This document shows positions 16,988 to 26,263 of a stretch of 64,000 nt of DNA, in pieces (the first letter of the stretch is position 1; the number at the start of each line of letters is the position of its first letter). The position numbers and the translations under genes were made by a program. The stretch lies in the NCBI RefSeq assembly GCF_000740795.1, contig NZ_JGYG01000010.1, positions 62,001 to 126,000 on the forward strand, in the 5' to 3' direction. The stretch comes from Haematobacter massiliensis (lineage in GTDB: Bacteria; Pseudomonadota; Alphaproteobacteria; Rhodobacterales; Rhodobacteraceae). The notes beneath the pieces were generated by a model. It had not been told where the DNA came from and ran no database searches. It saw only the letters and a list, made by a program, of their open reading frames with translations.

Positions 16988-17710
16988 ATGATCCTTTATC
17001 CGGCGATTGATCTCAAGGACGGGCAATGTGTGCGCCTCTACAAGGGTGCGATGGAGCAGGCGACGGTCTTTTCCGACGATCCGGCCGCACAGGCGCGGGC
17101 CTTTGTCGCCGCTGGGTGCGAATGGCTGCATCTGGTCGATCTCAACGGTGCCTTTGCAGGCCATCCGGTCAACGCCGAGGCGGTGGAATCGATACTGGCA
17201 GCGGTTGACGTTCCCGCGCAGCTCGGCGGCGGTATCCGCGACATGGCCACCATCGAGCGCTGGCTGGATCGCGGGCTCGCGCGCGTGATCCTCGGGACCG
17301 TGGCCGTCGAGAATCCTGAGCTTGTGCGCGAAGCGGCACGGGCGTTTCCGGGCAAGGTTGCCGTGGGGATCGACGCACGCGGCGGCCGGGTTGCGACCCG
17401 TGGCTGGGCGGAGGAGACGGAGGTCCAGGCCACCGATCTCGCCCGCTCGTTTGAGGATGCGGGCGTAGCCGCGATCATTTACACCGACATCGACCGCGAC
17501 GGGGCGATGCAGGGGCCGAATGTCGCTGCCACTGCCGCGCTGGCGCTGGCGGTTTCGATCCCGGTGATCGCTTCGGGCGGCGTCTCCTCCATCGCCGATC
17601 TCATCGCTCTGAAAGGCTCCGGGGCGCCGCTGAATGGCGCAATCTCCGGTCGTGCGCTTTACGACGGCGCCATTGATCTTGGCGCGGCGCTGGCCGCGCT
17701 CAAGGACTGA
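16988..17710 (+). CDS. hisA: Phosphoribosyl-formimino-AICAR ribotide isomerase HisA
   Basis: HisA catalyses the fourth step of histidine synthesis, an Amadori rearrangement on a (beta-alpha)8 barrel. The 240-residue protein has [12 protein letters not shown] with catalytic Asp8, QLGGGIRD, a [13 protein letters not shown] motif with the second catalytic Asp, and [11 protein letters not shown]. The ATG at 16988 fits the family start. The stop abuts the stop of the opposing YciI gene with no gap. Confidence 0.97.
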   Translation: MILYPAIDLKDGQCVRLYKGAMEQATVFSDDPAAQARAFVAAGCEWLHLVDLNGAFAGHPVNAEAVESILAAVDVPAQLGGGIRDMATIERWLDRGLARVILGTVAVENPELVREAARAFPGKVAVGIDARGGRVATRGWAEETEVQATDLARSFEDAGVAAIIYTDIDRDGAMQGPNVAATAALALAVSIPVIASGGVSSIADLIALKGSGAPLNGAISGRALYDGAIDLGAALAALKD

Positions 17711-18004
17711 TCAGAGGGGGGTTAGCGCCCCCTCGCCCACGACGGTCGTCCATTGGCGTACGGTCCAGCCCTTCACCAGGCCGCCCACCACATAGGGATC
17801 GGTTCTGGCGAAACTCTCGACAACGTCCCGCGAGGGGGCGCGAAAGATGATGACCGCACCGGGCGGTTCATCCGCAAAGGCGCCGCCCAGGGCCAGCTCT
17901 CCCCGCGCCACGGCTGCGCGCGCATGGGCCAGATGATCCGCCCGCAGCGCTTCCCGTCGCTCCAGATAATCATCCACGTAGTCATAGATCAAAAGCCAGT
18001 GCAT
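17711..18004 (-). CDS. YciI family protein
   Basis: The 97-residue product starts MHWLLIYDYVDDYLERR. It contains the YciI-type DHLAHARAAVARGEL and ARTDPYVVGGLV segments, including the conserved His-Asp pair of this ferredoxin-like fold. Its function is unknown; some relatives carry out small-molecule hydrolytic or dehalogenase reactions. It sits between hisA and hisF but on the opposite strand. The ATG at 18004 is preferred over an upstream extension lacking family similarity. Confidence 0.82.
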   Translation of the reverse strand: MHWLLIYDYVDDYLERREALRADHLAHARAAVARGELALGGAFADEPPGAVIIFRAPSRDVVESFARTDPYVVGGLVKGWTVRQWTTVVGEGALTPL

Positions 18005-18146
18005 CACATGCTCCCTTTGCGGGGCAGCATCGCAAGCTGCGCGCATCTCCGCAACCGGGCCTTTCCCCAGTTTGCGCTTCCCGCTGCAGCCGCCCATTGG
18101 CCCGGACGCGGCTTTGCGCTAAGACGCGCGGGGAAGGATTTCAAGC

Positions 18147-18908
18147 ATGCTCAAGACCCGCATCATCCCCTGTCTGGACGTGGCCGACGGCCGCGTGGTG
18201 AAGGGCGTCAACTTCGTCGATCTGGTGGATGCGGGCGATCCCGTCGCCGCGGCAGAAGCCTATGACGCGGCGGGCGCGGATGAGCTGTGCTTTCTCGACA
18301 TCCACGCGACGCATGAAAACCGCGGTACGATGTATGACCTCGTGACCCGGACGGCGGAGCGATGCTTCATGCCCCTCACGGTGGGCGGTGGTGTGCGGAC
18401 GTCCGCGGATGTACGCGCGCTGCTGCTGGCGGGTGCGGACAAGGTGTCGTTCAACTCCGCCGCAGTGGCCGACCCGGACGTGGTGGCGCGCGCGGCGGAC
18501 CATTTCGGCAGCCAGTGCATCGTGGTCGCCATCGACGCCAAGACGGTGGAACCGGGCCGCTGGGAGATCTTCACCCATGGCGGCCGCAGGTCCACGGGCA
18601 TCGACGCCGTGGAGTTTGCCCGCACGGTGGCCGAACGCGGAGCGGGTGAGATTCTGCTTACCTCGATGGACCGGGATGGGACGCGCTCGGGCTTCAACCT
18701 GCCGCTGACCCGCGCCGTGGCCGATGCCGTCTCCATCCCCGTGATCGCCTCCGGCGGTGTCGGCACGCTCGACCATCTGGTGGAAGGGGTAACGGAAGGC
18801 CATGCCTCCGCGGTGCTCGCCGCCTCGATCTTCCACTTCGGCACCTACACGATCCGCGAGGCCAAGGAGCACATGGCCGCCGCCGGTATTCCGATGAGGC
18901 TCGCATGA
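18147..18908 (+). CDS. hisF: Imidazole glycerol phosphate synthase, cyclase subunit HisF
   Basis: HisF uses ammonia from HisH to make imidazole glycerol phosphate and AICAR. The 253-residue barrel has [19 protein letters not shown] with catalytic Asp11, [17 protein letters not shown] with the second Asp, and [13 protein letters not shown]. The stop overlaps hisE as ATGA. hisH is not in the window and probably lies elsewhere. Confidence 0.98.
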   Translation: MLKTRIIPCLDVADGRVVKGVNFVDLVDAGDPVAAAEAYDAAGADELCFLDIHATHENRGTMYDLVTRTAERCFMPLTVGGGVRTSADVRALLLAGADKVSFNSAAVADPDVVARAADHFGSQCIVVAIDAKTVEPGRWEIFTHGGRRSTGIDAVEFARTVAERGAGEILLTSMDRDGTRSGFNLPLTRAVADAVSIPVIASGGVGTLDHLVEGVTEGHASAVLAASIFHFGTYTIREAKEHMAAAGIPMRLA

Positions 18909-19219
18909 CCGCGCTCGAACGTCTGGCCGCCACCGTGGAGGCCCGCAAGGGGGCCGATCCCGAAAGCTCGTGGACGGCGAAGCTCCTCTCCCGCGGGCCG
19001 GAGAAATGTGCGGAGAAATTCGGCGAGGAAGCGGTGGAGGCCATCATCGAGGCCGTGCGCGGTGACCGCGAGCGGCTCGCATCGGAGGCAGCGGATGTCC
19101 TCTATCACATGCTTGTCATGCTGACCGCCCGCGATGTGCCGCTCTCCGCCGTCATGGCCGAGCTGGAACGGCGCGAAGGCACTTCCGGCATCGCCGAGAA
19201 GGCCGCCCGTCCCCGGTAG
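18905..19219 (+). CDS. hisE: Phosphoribosyl-ATP pyrophosphatase HisE
   Basis: The 104-residue MazG-like enzyme hydrolyses phosphoribosyl-ATP to phosphoribosyl-AMP. It shows [22 protein letters not shown], where the acidic residues bind magnesium, and [14 protein letters not shown]. It is a stand-alone HisE rather than a HisIE fusion, as usual in alphaproteobacteria. It is translationally coupled to hisF. Confidence 0.96.
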   Translation: MTALERLAATVEARKGADPESSWTAKLLSRGPEKCAEKFGEEAVEAIIEAVRGDRERLASEAADVLYHMLVMLTARDVPLSAVMAELERREGTSGIAEKAARPR

Positions 19220-19289
19220 CACCCGGGCGAAAAGTTGCATTCGGCCCGGCCTCGGTCCATATAGCCGTCAAACCCAAGCGGAGCACAGG

Positions 19290-20249
19290 ATGACCTATCT
19301 CGAATTCGAAAAGCCTCTGGCCGAGATCGAGGGCAAGGCGGAGGAACTTCGGAACATGGCGCGCGCCAATCCGGAGACGAATGTCGAGAAGGAGGCCGCC
19401 GCCCTCGACAAGAAAGCCGAGACACTGCTGCGCGACCTCTACAAGGGGCTGACGCCATGGCAGAAGTGTCTTGTTGCGCGCCACCCGGACCGGCCGCATT
19501 GCAAGGACTATATCGAGGCGCTGTTCAGCGACTGGATGCCACTGGCCGGTGATCGCGGCTTTGCTGACGATCACGCCGTGATGGGCGGACTTGCGCGGTT
19601 CAACGACCGCCCCGTGGTCGTGATCGGTCAGGAAAAGGGGCATGACACCTCCACCCGGATCGACCGCAACTTCGGCATGGCGCGGCCGGAGGGCTATCGG
19701 AAGGCGATCCGGCTGATGGATCTGGCGGACCGGTTCCGGTTGCCGGTGGTTGCGCTCGTGGACACGCCCGGCGCCTATCCCGGCAAGGGTGCAGAGGAAC
19801 GCGGACAGGCGGAAGCCATCGCACGGTCCACGGAGAAGTGCCTCAAGATCGGCGTGCCGCTGATTTGCGTGGTGATCGGTGAGGGTGGTTCGGGCGGCGC
19901 GGTCGCCTTTGCCACGGCAAACCGGCTCGCCATGCTGGAACATTCCGTCTATTCGGTGATCTCTCCCGAGGGCTGCGCCTCCATTCTTTGGAAGGATGCG
20001 GAGAAGATGCGGGAGGCGGCGGAGGCCCTGCGGCTCACCGCCCAGGATCTTCACAAGCTCGGCGTCATCGACCGGATCGTCAAGGAGCCGCTTGGCGGCG
20101 CGCAACGCGACCCGGCCGCCGCGATCGAGGGCGTGGGCAACGCTATAGCGGCGATGCTGGGCGAGCTTGACGGCCTGGGCCGCGAGGATCTCATCCGGGA
20201 GCGGCGGCGGAAGTTCCTGGACATGGGGTCAAAGACGCTGGCTGCCTGA
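19290..20249 (+). CDS. accA: Acetyl-CoA carboxylase carboxyltransferase subunit alpha
   Basis: AccA pairs with AccD to move the carboxyl group from biotin to acetyl-CoA, the first committed step of fatty acid synthesis. The 319-residue protein has the typical start ([15 protein letters not shown]), [21 protein letters not shown]-like oxyanion-hole segments, [13 protein letters not shown] and [12 protein letters not shown]. The ATG at 19290 follows GAGCACAGG. It stands alone after hisE, with about 70 bases between. Confidence 0.98.
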   Translation: MTYLEFEKPLAEIEGKAEELRNMARANPETNVEKEAAALDKKAETLLRDLYKGLTPWQKCLVARHPDRPHCKDYIEALFSDWMPLAGDRGFADDHAVMGGLARFNDRPVVVIGQEKGHDTSTRIDRNFGMARPEGYRKAIRLMDLADRFRLPVVALVDTPGAYPGKGAEERGQAEAIARSTEKCLKIGVPLICVVIGEGGSGGAVAFATANRLAMLEHSVYSVISPEGCASILWKDAEKMREAAEALRLTAQDLHKLGVIDRIVKEPLGGAQRDPAAAIEGVGNAIAAMLGELDGLGREDLIRERRRKFLDMGSKTLAA

Positions 20250-20272
20250 TCGGCATGGTCTGAAACGGGGGC

Positions 20273-20306
20273 GCATGTTCGAATGCCAATGGGCGCGCGA
20301 ACATGC
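20273..20306. terminator. Inverted repeat between convergent accA and flavoprotein genes
   Basis: A perfect 9-bp inverted repeat (GCATGTTCG with CGAACATGC) with a 16-base spacer lies in the 68-base gap between converging stops. It has no clear T-tract on either side. It may be a weak bidirectional terminator or an RNA end protector. Confidence 0.4.
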
Positions 20307-20317
20307 CTGCTCACCGG

Positions 20318-20923
20318 TCACCACATCGTCTTCGCCGCGCGCTCCGGCCATGTCCGGTCATACTCCGGGCCACCCACCTGCCCGGCGGTTGCGGCCACGA
20401 GCATCTCTCCCGGCGTCGGCAGGCCTGCCGCCTCATCCCCCGCTGTCCACAGGCGAGATCGCATCAGCGCCCGCGCGCATTGGAAGTAGACCTCCTGCGT
20501 CTCGACCACCATGATGCTCCGCGGAAGCAACCCCTTTCGCGCGAAACTCTCACGCAGATCGTCATCCGCCGTGACCGCGCCAAGCCCGTTCACGCGAAGG
20601 ACGTTATTCGATCCAGGCACCATGAAGAGCAGCGAGACGCGGGGATCGCGCACGACATTTCGCAGCGTGTCGATCCTGTCATTGCCCTTCCAGTCCGGCA
20701 GGAACAGTGTCCTGTCCTCGGCAATCCTGACGACCGGCCCATCGTCCCCGCGTGGAGAGCAGTCCGTTCCCTCCGGCCCGACCGTCGCCACGAGGCAGAA
20801 CCGCGACGCCGCCATCCAGCGGCGATACTCAGGTGTCAGGCCAGCCGTTACCTTGCGGGCGGCGGCGGGCGCAGGTGTGCCGTAAAGCGCCTCCAGCTCC
20901 GTTATGTCGGAAATGGTTTTCAT
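20318..20923 (-). CDS. Pyridoxamine 5'-phosphate oxidase family protein
   Basis: This 201-residue flavin-binding split-barrel protein has FCLVATVGPEGTDCSPRGD near residue 42 and a PGSNNVLRVNG segment in the second half. The fold matches PNPOx-like proteins that bind FMN or F420. It lacks the features of true PdxH, so its substrate is open. Its start overlaps the plsC stop as ATGA, which makes it the last gene of the ftsE-ftsX-plsC operon. Confidence 0.85.
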   Translation of the reverse strand: MKTISDITELEALYGTPAPAAARKVTAGLTPEYRRWMAASRFCLVATVGPEGTDCSPRGDDGPVVRIAEDRTLFLPDWKGNDRIDTLRNVVRDPRVSLLFMVPGSNNVLRVNGLGAVTADDDLRESFARKGLLPRSIMVVETQEVYFQCARALMRSRLWTAGDEAAGLPTPGEMLVAATAGQVGGPEYDRTWPERAAKTMW

Positions 20924-21669
20924 GGCAGCGCCTCCTGCACCGGGAATCCGGCCTCCCGCATCAGCGCATCCGAGGCGGTTTCGACCCTGTCCTCCAGTGT
21001 TTCCAGAAAAGCGTGATGTTCAAGACCGGGCGCAATGCGCGGTAGAAATTCCATCACCGCGTGACCGGGCCGCCTGAGCAGCCCGTGCCGCGGCCAGAAC
21101 ACGCCGACATTCGTCGCCGCAGGGACGCAGTCCTGGCCGAGTTCCAGATAGAGCGCGGCGGCTCCTCCCTTGTAGCGCTCTGTAGCTCCGGGAGCGACGC
21201 GGGTGCCTTGCGGAAAGATGATGAGCTGTCCGGGCATGGACCGTCCCGCCGCTACCTCCGCAACCATCTCGCGCAGCGCCCGCCCCCGCTTGCTGCGATC
21301 GACCGCGACACAGCCGATACGCTTGGCGTAGAAGCCGACAATCGGGGCCCAGAGCAGCTCTTTCTTCATCACGAACTTCGGCCGCGGCACGGCAGAGACG
21401 ATCAGGATGATGTCGAAGAACGACTGATGCTTGGAGGCAATGATGACCTCGTCCTCGGGCACATCGCCCCGGATTTCGGAGGACAGCCCGACGATCCAGC
21501 GCGCCGACCAGCGCACCCAGCGGCAATAGGTCCGGCAGGCGGTATAGGCGGTCTCGCGCCGGAGCAGGACGGCGGGCATGAACACCACCGCCAACACGGC
21601 CATCATCACGTACATCTGGACGATGAACACGAACGAGAGGACATACTGGAGGGGGAGGTACCGTCGCAT
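20920..21669 (-). CDS. plsC: 1-acyl-sn-glycerol-3-phosphate acyltransferase
   Basis: PlsC adds the second acyl chain to make phosphatidic acid at the inner membrane. The protein has a long N-terminal membrane segment, the catalytic HQSFFD box (HxxxxD) near residue 81, and the phosphate-binding FPQGTR box near 150. ATG at 21669 overlaps the ftsX stop by one base (TGATG). A GTG at 21672 giving a GTGA overlap is equally possible. It is transcribed with ftsE and ftsX. Confidence 0.92.
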   Translation of the reverse strand: MRRYLPLQYVLSFVFIVQMYVMMAVLAVVFMPAVLLRRETAYTACRTYCRWVRWSARWIVGLSSEIRGDVPEDEVIIASKHQSFFDIILIVSAVPRPKFVMKKELLWAPIVGFYAKRIGCVAVDRSKRGRALREMVAEVAAGRSMPGQLIIFPQGTRVAPGATERYKGGAAALYLELGQDCVPAATNVGVFWPRHGLLRRPGHAVMEFLPRIAPGLEHHAFLETLEDRVETASDALMREAGFPVQEALP

Positions 21670-22574
21670 CACTGGAAGCCGCGCAATGTCCTCAGGGCCG
21701 CTGTCCGGGTTGCGGCGAGCGCCACCGCCGCTGCGGCCAGCGGGACGAGCAGCGGCAAGAGCCAGCCCGCGCCCCGGAAGCCCAGCCCTTTCAGCACCGC
21801 ATCCTCCCCCGACGGCAGAAGCGCGAGAGCGAGCAGCGCGATCACCGTGCCCACCGCCGCGCCGCCAAGCGCGCGCAAGGTAAAGCGGCGTACGAAAGCC
21901 TGCGCGATATAGCTGTCCCGCGCGCCCACCAGCCGGAGCACGCGGATCGTCTGGGCATTGGCCGAAAGCGCCGCGCCCACAGCCAGCGCGATCATGGCCG
22001 CCGTTGTCGCTCCGATGACCAGCACGGAGGCAATGCCCAGAAAGCGCAGCCGGTTCGCCGCCGAGACGAGCGGTGCACGCCAGCGGCTATGGTCGTCCAC
22101 CACCGCGCCGGGGACTTCCGCGCTCAACCGGAGGCGAAGCGCGTCTACGTCGAAACCGCTGGCTGTGCGGGCCTCGATGAGCTGGGGAATCGGCAGCTCC
22201 TCCACTGGCAGGTCGGCGCCAAACCACGGCTCCAGCAGGGCCCGCGCCTCATCCGCCGAAAGCGCCCGCGCCCCCGATACCGCCGGAGTGGATGCGAGGA
22301 CGGAAAGCGCGGTATCCGTCTGGCGCGCCATCTCCTCCTCCGGGGCGGAAATACGCAGCGTGATCGCCCCGTCCAGTGCAGAGGACCAGTCAGAGGCGAT
22401 GCGCCCCGCTGCAGTGGAAAGCGCCAGCGCGAAGACAGCGAGGAAGGCCATGGCAGCCGCAGTGAACAGCGTGAGCTTCGCCGGATTGCCCGAGGGGGGG
22501 ACAACGCGGTCGGAGGCACCATCCGGCTGGAGAAGAGCCGCGAGCGAGGAAAGGTAGGCTGTCACCGCGTTCAC
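21669..22574 (-). CDS. ftsX: Cell division protein FtsX
   Basis: FtsX is the membrane partner of FtsE and regulates cell-wall hydrolases during division. The 301-residue protein has one membrane span after a short cytoplasmic start, a periplasmic domain of about 100 residues, then three more spans with the IRVLRLVGARDSYIAQAFVRRF cytoplasmic loop typical of FtsX. The start is GTG at 22574 and overlaps the ftsE stop as GTGA, which leaves no better ATG. Confidence 0.93.
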   Translation of the reverse strand: MNAVTAYLSSLAALLQPDGASDRVVPPSGNPAKLTLFTAAAMAFLAVFALALSTAAGRIASDWSSALDGAITLRISAPEEEMARQTDTALSVLASTPAVSGARALSADEARALLEPWFGADLPVEELPIPQLIEARTASGFDVDALRLRLSAEVPGAVVDDHSRWRAPLVSAANRLRFLGIASVLVIGATTAAMIALAVGAALSANAQTIRVLRLVGARDSYIAQAFVRRFTLRALGGAAVGTVIALLALALLPSGEDAVLKGLGFRGAGWLLPLLVPLAAAAVALAATRTAALRTLRGFQ

Positions 22575-23246
22575 AGGTCTACCCCCGCAAGTTGCACCCT
22601 GCGGCCACGGATGCGGAGCACGCGCGCCGCCACCCGTCCCTTGGCCCAGCGGATCAGGTTCATGTCATGCGTGGCGATCACCACGGCCTTGCCCATCCGG
22701 TTCAGCTCGATGAGCAGCGAGATCAGACGCTGCGCCATCTCCCAGTCTACGTTGCCCGTAGGCTCATCGGCCAGAATGACGTCAGGAGAGGTGATGATCG
22801 CCCGCGCCAGCGCCGCACGCTGCCGTTCCCCGCCGGAAAGCTCGGGCGGCAACGCCTCCGCCTGACGGGAAAGGCCGACCCAGGCCAGCAGTTCCTGAAG
22901 ATAGGCTTCCGCCTCATCGCCCCGCCCGGCAACTGTAAGCGGCAGTTCAATATTCTCCGCCAGCGGCAGGTGATCGAGGAACTGGCAGTCCTGATGCACG
23001 ACGCCGATCCGCTGGCGCATGTCGGCGACGGCATCGCGTGGCAGGCCGACGACGTCCTCGCCAAAGATGCGCAGCGCGCCGCTGGTCGGCACGAGTTCCC
23101 CGTAACACAGCTTGAGGAACGTGGTCTTGCCCGCACCGGAAGGCCCGGTCAGGAAGTGGAACGATCCGGGAGCAAGGCGCAGCGACATGTCGGCCAGCAA
23201 CTCCCCTCCGCCATAGCTGTAGGCGACGTTCTGAAATTCGATCAAC
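22571..23246 (-). CDS. ftsE: Cell division ATP-binding protein FtsE
   Basis: FtsE is the ATPase of the FtsEX complex. It has Walker A TGPSGAGKTT, the LSGGERQRAALARA signature, Walker B VILADEPTGN, and an H-loop in VIATHDMN. I chose the TTG at 23246 because CGGAGAAG lies six bases before it and the resulting 225 residues match the usual FtsE length and N-terminus (IEFQNVAYSYGGG). A GTG at 23314 would add a 23-residue unconserved tail. It begins a four-gene coupled operon. Confidence 0.93.
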
Positions 23247-23400
23247 GACTTCTCCGATGCTGCCCGGCCCCGTGCCGGCGCGGTTTCTACGACCGCTCTG
23301 GACGTTTCATCCACCGGTAGAGCCGGGCTTGGATTGACGCCGGCGCCTTGTTACAACAGCGGAAAGTTAGGATCCACCGCGAGACGCGGGTCGAGGGCAG

Positions 23401-24086
23401 ATGCGGCTGATTTGCGCGAACTGCGGTGCGCAGTACGAAATTTCCGATACGGCGATCCCCCCGCAGGGGCGGGAGGTGCAATGCGCGGCATGTGGCCACG
23501 GCTGGTTCCAGGCGCGAGAGGATGCGGCCCCCGCCGCCCTTCCCCGAAGGCCGGTGGATGCGGACGTGCTGAACGTCCTGCGGGAGGAGGCCGCGCGCGA
23601 AGCGGAAGCAAGGCGCAGCCCGAATCGCCAAAGCGAAACCCCGCCGGCGACGGTCGAGCCTGCGGTGCCGGAAGCGGCGTCCCCCGTTCCTCCGGCCGCA
23701 GCGGCCCCGGTACAACCGCAGACAACCGCACAGCGTGACACCGCTGCGGCCCCCCCGCCAAGTCTGCGCACCCCGTGGCGGCTCCTGCCCGACCCCGCAA
23801 CTGGGAGCCGGCTCCCGGCCCCGTCGACATGCCGGTGAACCAGGCCTTGGAGGACTTCGCCAACGAAGAGGAAGGCGAGCAAGGCCGCCGGCGCTTCCGC
23901 ATCGGCTTTGCCTGCGGACTCCTTCTCGTCGCTTGTCTTGTCGCGCTTTATATCGTCGGACCTGGGCTGGCCGGGGATATGCCCGCGCTCGCGCCCTATA
24001 TCGCCACCTATGTGGAGAATGTGGATGCGGCGAGAAGCTGGATCCGCGATCTGGCCGCTCCCGTGATCGGCGCGCTGCAAGGGTGA
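23401..24086 (+). pseudogene. Zinc-ribbon membrane protein, split by a -1 frameshift
   Basis: The N-terminus (MRLICANCGAQYEIS, then CAACGHGWFQ) is a CxxC...CxxC zinc ribbon of the MJ0042 type. A long Pro/Ala-rich region follows. The frame then breaks at a run of seven C (23750-23756). Eight C would join it to the downstream frame holding the NWEPAPGPVDMP segment, an acidic stretch and one transmembrane span (FACGLLLVACLVALYIVGP). The joined product of about 229 residues matches a common Rhodobacterales architecture beside ftsEX. Its function is unknown. The break may be a sequence error. Confidence 0.8.
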
Positions 24087-24153
24087 TCCATGCGCCCTCT
24101 TGACCTTCCCCTGACTGGAAGGACCATATCGTGGGAAAGATCAGGAGGCATCC

Positions 24154-24345
24154 ATGCAGGATTTCATCGTCAACGATATGAGTTGCGGCCATTGCGTCGC
24201 GACGATCCAGAAGGCCTTCGCGCAGGCGATGCCGGAGGCGCGGGTGGACATCGACCTCTCCCGTCATCTGGTTTCGGTCAACGGGGATGCGGCGCGGGCG
24301 GCTGATGTCATACGCGAGGCAGGCTACACGCCGGAAACGGCGTAG
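24154..24345 (+). CDS. Heavy-metal-associated (HMA) domain protein, copper-chaperone-like
   Basis: This is a 63-residue single HMA domain with the metal-binding MSCGHC motif (residues 9-14) and a C-terminal REAGYTPE segment. It resembles CopZ-like chaperones that pass Cu(I) to P-type ATPases. No such ATPase lies in the window. A strong AGGAGG sits seven bases before the ATG. Confidence 0.88.
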   Translation: MQDFIVNDMSCGHCVATIQKAFAQAMPEARVDIDLSRHLVSVNGDAARAADVIREAGYTPETA

Positions 24346-24456
24346 GCCCCAGGATTTTGTCTATTCACTCATGGTCTGCGAGATCGGCCGACGTTCATCG
24401 TTGCGCATTGAGAAAGCCTTTCAGGCACCACTGATCCCGGGAGGGCCCCGCCTTTC

Positions 24457-24491
24457 ATGAAAAAGGGCTGCCGGTTCTCCCGGCAGCCCTT
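24457..24491 (-). terminator. Rho-independent terminator of efp
   Basis: On the - strand a perfect 12-bp stem (AAGGGCTGCCGG with CCGGCAGCCCTT) with a 5-base loop is followed by TTTCAT, giving a run of five T with the stem end. It starts about 22 bases after the efp stop. Confidence 0.8.
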
Positions 24492-24513
24492 ACCTTTCCA
24501 GCGGTCGAAAGAC

Positions 24514-25080
24514 TCAGTCCTTCGCGCGCTCCACATAGCTGTTGTCGGCGGTGGAGATGACGATGCGGGTGCCCGCGCCGATATGCGGGGGTACCATGAC
24601 GCGCACGCCGTTGGTCGCCAGCGCAGGTTTGTAGGAGGAGGAGGCGGTCTGCCCCTTCACCACCGGCTCGGTCTCCGCGATCTCCACGACCAGCTTCTGC
24701 GGGAGTTCCATGGCGATGGCGACGCCTTCGAAGGTCCGCAGATAGACCTTGATCCCGTCAGTCAGGAACACCTTGTCGTCCCCCACCACATCGGCGGAGA
24801 CGGTAAGCTGCTCGTAGTTCTCCGGGTTCATGAAGTGGAAACCTTCGCCATCCTCATAGAGGAAGTCGTATTCCCGCTCGTCCACCGTGGCCTTTTCCAC
24901 CATCTCCGTCGTGCGCCAGCGTTCGGCAACCTTCACCCCATCGGAGATGCGGCGCATGTCGACGGAGGTGGTCGGCGTGCCTTTGCCGGGATGGAAGTTC
25001 TCGGCCTTGAGGACGACATAGAGCCGGCCCTCCAGTTCGACGACATTGCCCTTGCGGAGCGAGGAGGCGATGACTTTCAC
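24514..25080 (-). CDS. efp: Translation elongation factor P
   Basis: EF-P relieves ribosome stalling at polyproline stretches. The 188-residue product shows the three-domain EF-P pattern: [17 protein letters not shown], the tip loop HPGKGTP whose Lys33 is the site of lysyl modification, and the final [20 protein letters not shown] segment. The start is a GTG at 25080, preceded by AAGGAAAA, and gives the exact family N-terminus. It is divergent from epmA, which encodes the enzyme that modifies this lysine. Confidence 0.97.
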   Translation of the reverse strand: MKVIASSLRKGNVVELEGRLYVVLKAENFHPGKGTPTTSVDMRRISDGVKVAERWRTTEMVEKATVDEREYDFLYEDGEGFHFMNPENYEQLTVSADVVGDDKVFLTDGIKVYLRTFEGVAIAMELPQKLVVEIAETEPVVKGQTASSSYKPALATNGVRVMVPPHIGAGTRIVISTADNSYVERAKD

Positions 25081-25203
25081 GGGTTTTCCTTGAGCTTGTC
25101 CTTGAGCTTTGGCAGCGGGTCGCGTAAGCCGCCGCCACTTGGCCGGAGGCCCTAGCGCATTCCGCCCGGAAATTCCAGCCGAAAGCCGCAGGACCATCCG
25201 CCC

Positions 25204-26241
25204 ATGACCGATACGCCCTGGTGGACCCCCGACCGCCACGCCGACCGCCGCCCCGTGCTTCTGGCCCGAAACCGCATTCAGGCTGCCCTGCGAGGCTGGT
25301 TCGCGGCGGAGGATTTCGTGGAGGTCGATCCCGCAGCTCTGCAAATCTCTCCGGGGAACGAGGCACATCTGCATGCCTTTGCCACCCAGGCCATCGGTAA
25401 TGCGGGCGAAACGCGCCAGATGTATCTGCACACTTCCCCCGAATTTGCGATGAAGAAGCTGCTCGCGGCGGGCGAGACGCGCATCGCCGCCTTCGCCCAT
25501 GTCTGGCGCAACCGGGAGCGCGGCGCGCTGCACAGCCCGGAATTCACCATGCTCGAATGGTATCGTGCGGGCGCGCCCTATGAGCGGTTGATGGCGGATT
25601 GCGCCGAGATCATGCGTCTTGCCGCGGCGGCGACAGGCGCATCGGCGTTCCGCTTTCGCGACCGGACTTGCGATCCCTTTGCGCCCCTGGAGCGGTTGAG
25701 CGTCGCCGAGGCGTTTGACCGTTACGCCGGCATCGACCTGCTGGCGACGCTGCATCCCGATGGCCAGCCGGACCGCGAGGCTATGGCCACGGCCGCGCGC
25801 AGGATCGGCACCCGGGTTGCAGAGGATGACACCTGGTCCGACCTCCTCTCCCGCATTCTCGTGGAACGGGTGGAGCCGCGGCTGGGCCTTGGCCGCCCGA
25901 CCGTGCTCGACCGCTATCCGGCGGTGGAGGCCGCGCTGGCCCGCAGGACGCCGGATGACGCCCGCGTGGCCGAGCGGTTCGAGCTTTATGCCTGCGGGGT
26001 CGAACTGGCGAATGGCTTCGGGGAGCTGACCGATGCCGTCGAACAGCGGCGTCGTTTCATCGCCGAAATGGACGAGAAACAACGTGTCTACGGGGAGCGC
26101 TATCCGCTGGATGAGGATTTTCTGGAAGCCTTGCCGCATATGCCGCCTGCGAGCGGTATCGCGCTGGGTTTCGACCGGCTGGTGATGCTGGCCACGGGCG
26201 CCCCCCGGATCGACATGGTTGTCTGGACGCCTGTTCCCTGA
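25204..26241 (+). CDS. epmA: EF-P lysine--lysyltransferase EpmA (GenX/PoxA)
   Basis: EpmA is a shortened class II lysyl-tRNA synthetase homologue that attaches beta-lysine to EF-P rather than to tRNA. The 345-residue protein lacks the anticodon-binding domain. It retains the catalytic motifs [33 protein letters not shown] and the motif 3 region [14 protein letters not shown]. It is divergent from efp with a 123-base gap. The lysine 2,3-aminomutase partner (EpmB) is not in the window. Confidence 0.95.
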   Translation: MTDTPWWTPDRHADRRPVLLARNRIQAALRGWFAAEDFVEVDPAALQISPGNEAHLHAFATQAIGNAGETRQMYLHTSPEFAMKKLLAAGETRIAAFAHVWRNRERGALHSPEFTMLEWYRAGAPYERLMADCAEIMRLAAAATGASAFRFRDRTCDPFAPLERLSVAEAFDRYAGIDLLATLHPDGQPDREAMATAARRIGTRVAEDDTWSDLLSRILVERVEPRLGLGRPTVLDRYPAVEAALARRTPDDARVAERFELYACGVELANGFGELTDAVEQRRRFIAEMDEKQRVYGERYPLDEDFLEALPHMPPASGIALGFDRLVMLATGAPRIDMVVWTPVP

Positions 26242-26263
26242 TCAGCGGGCCGCCCCTCTGTGA

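Noticed and set aside
17711-18004. YciI gene considered as a transferred insertion in the his operon
   Set aside because: Its composition and codon use look like the neighbours and no mobile-element remnants flank it. A gene on the opposite strand between his genes is not enough evidence.
25081-26139. Long upstream extension of the efp frame
   Set aside because: It lies antisense to epmA. EF-P has a fixed length and the GTG at 25080 gives the exact family N-terminus.
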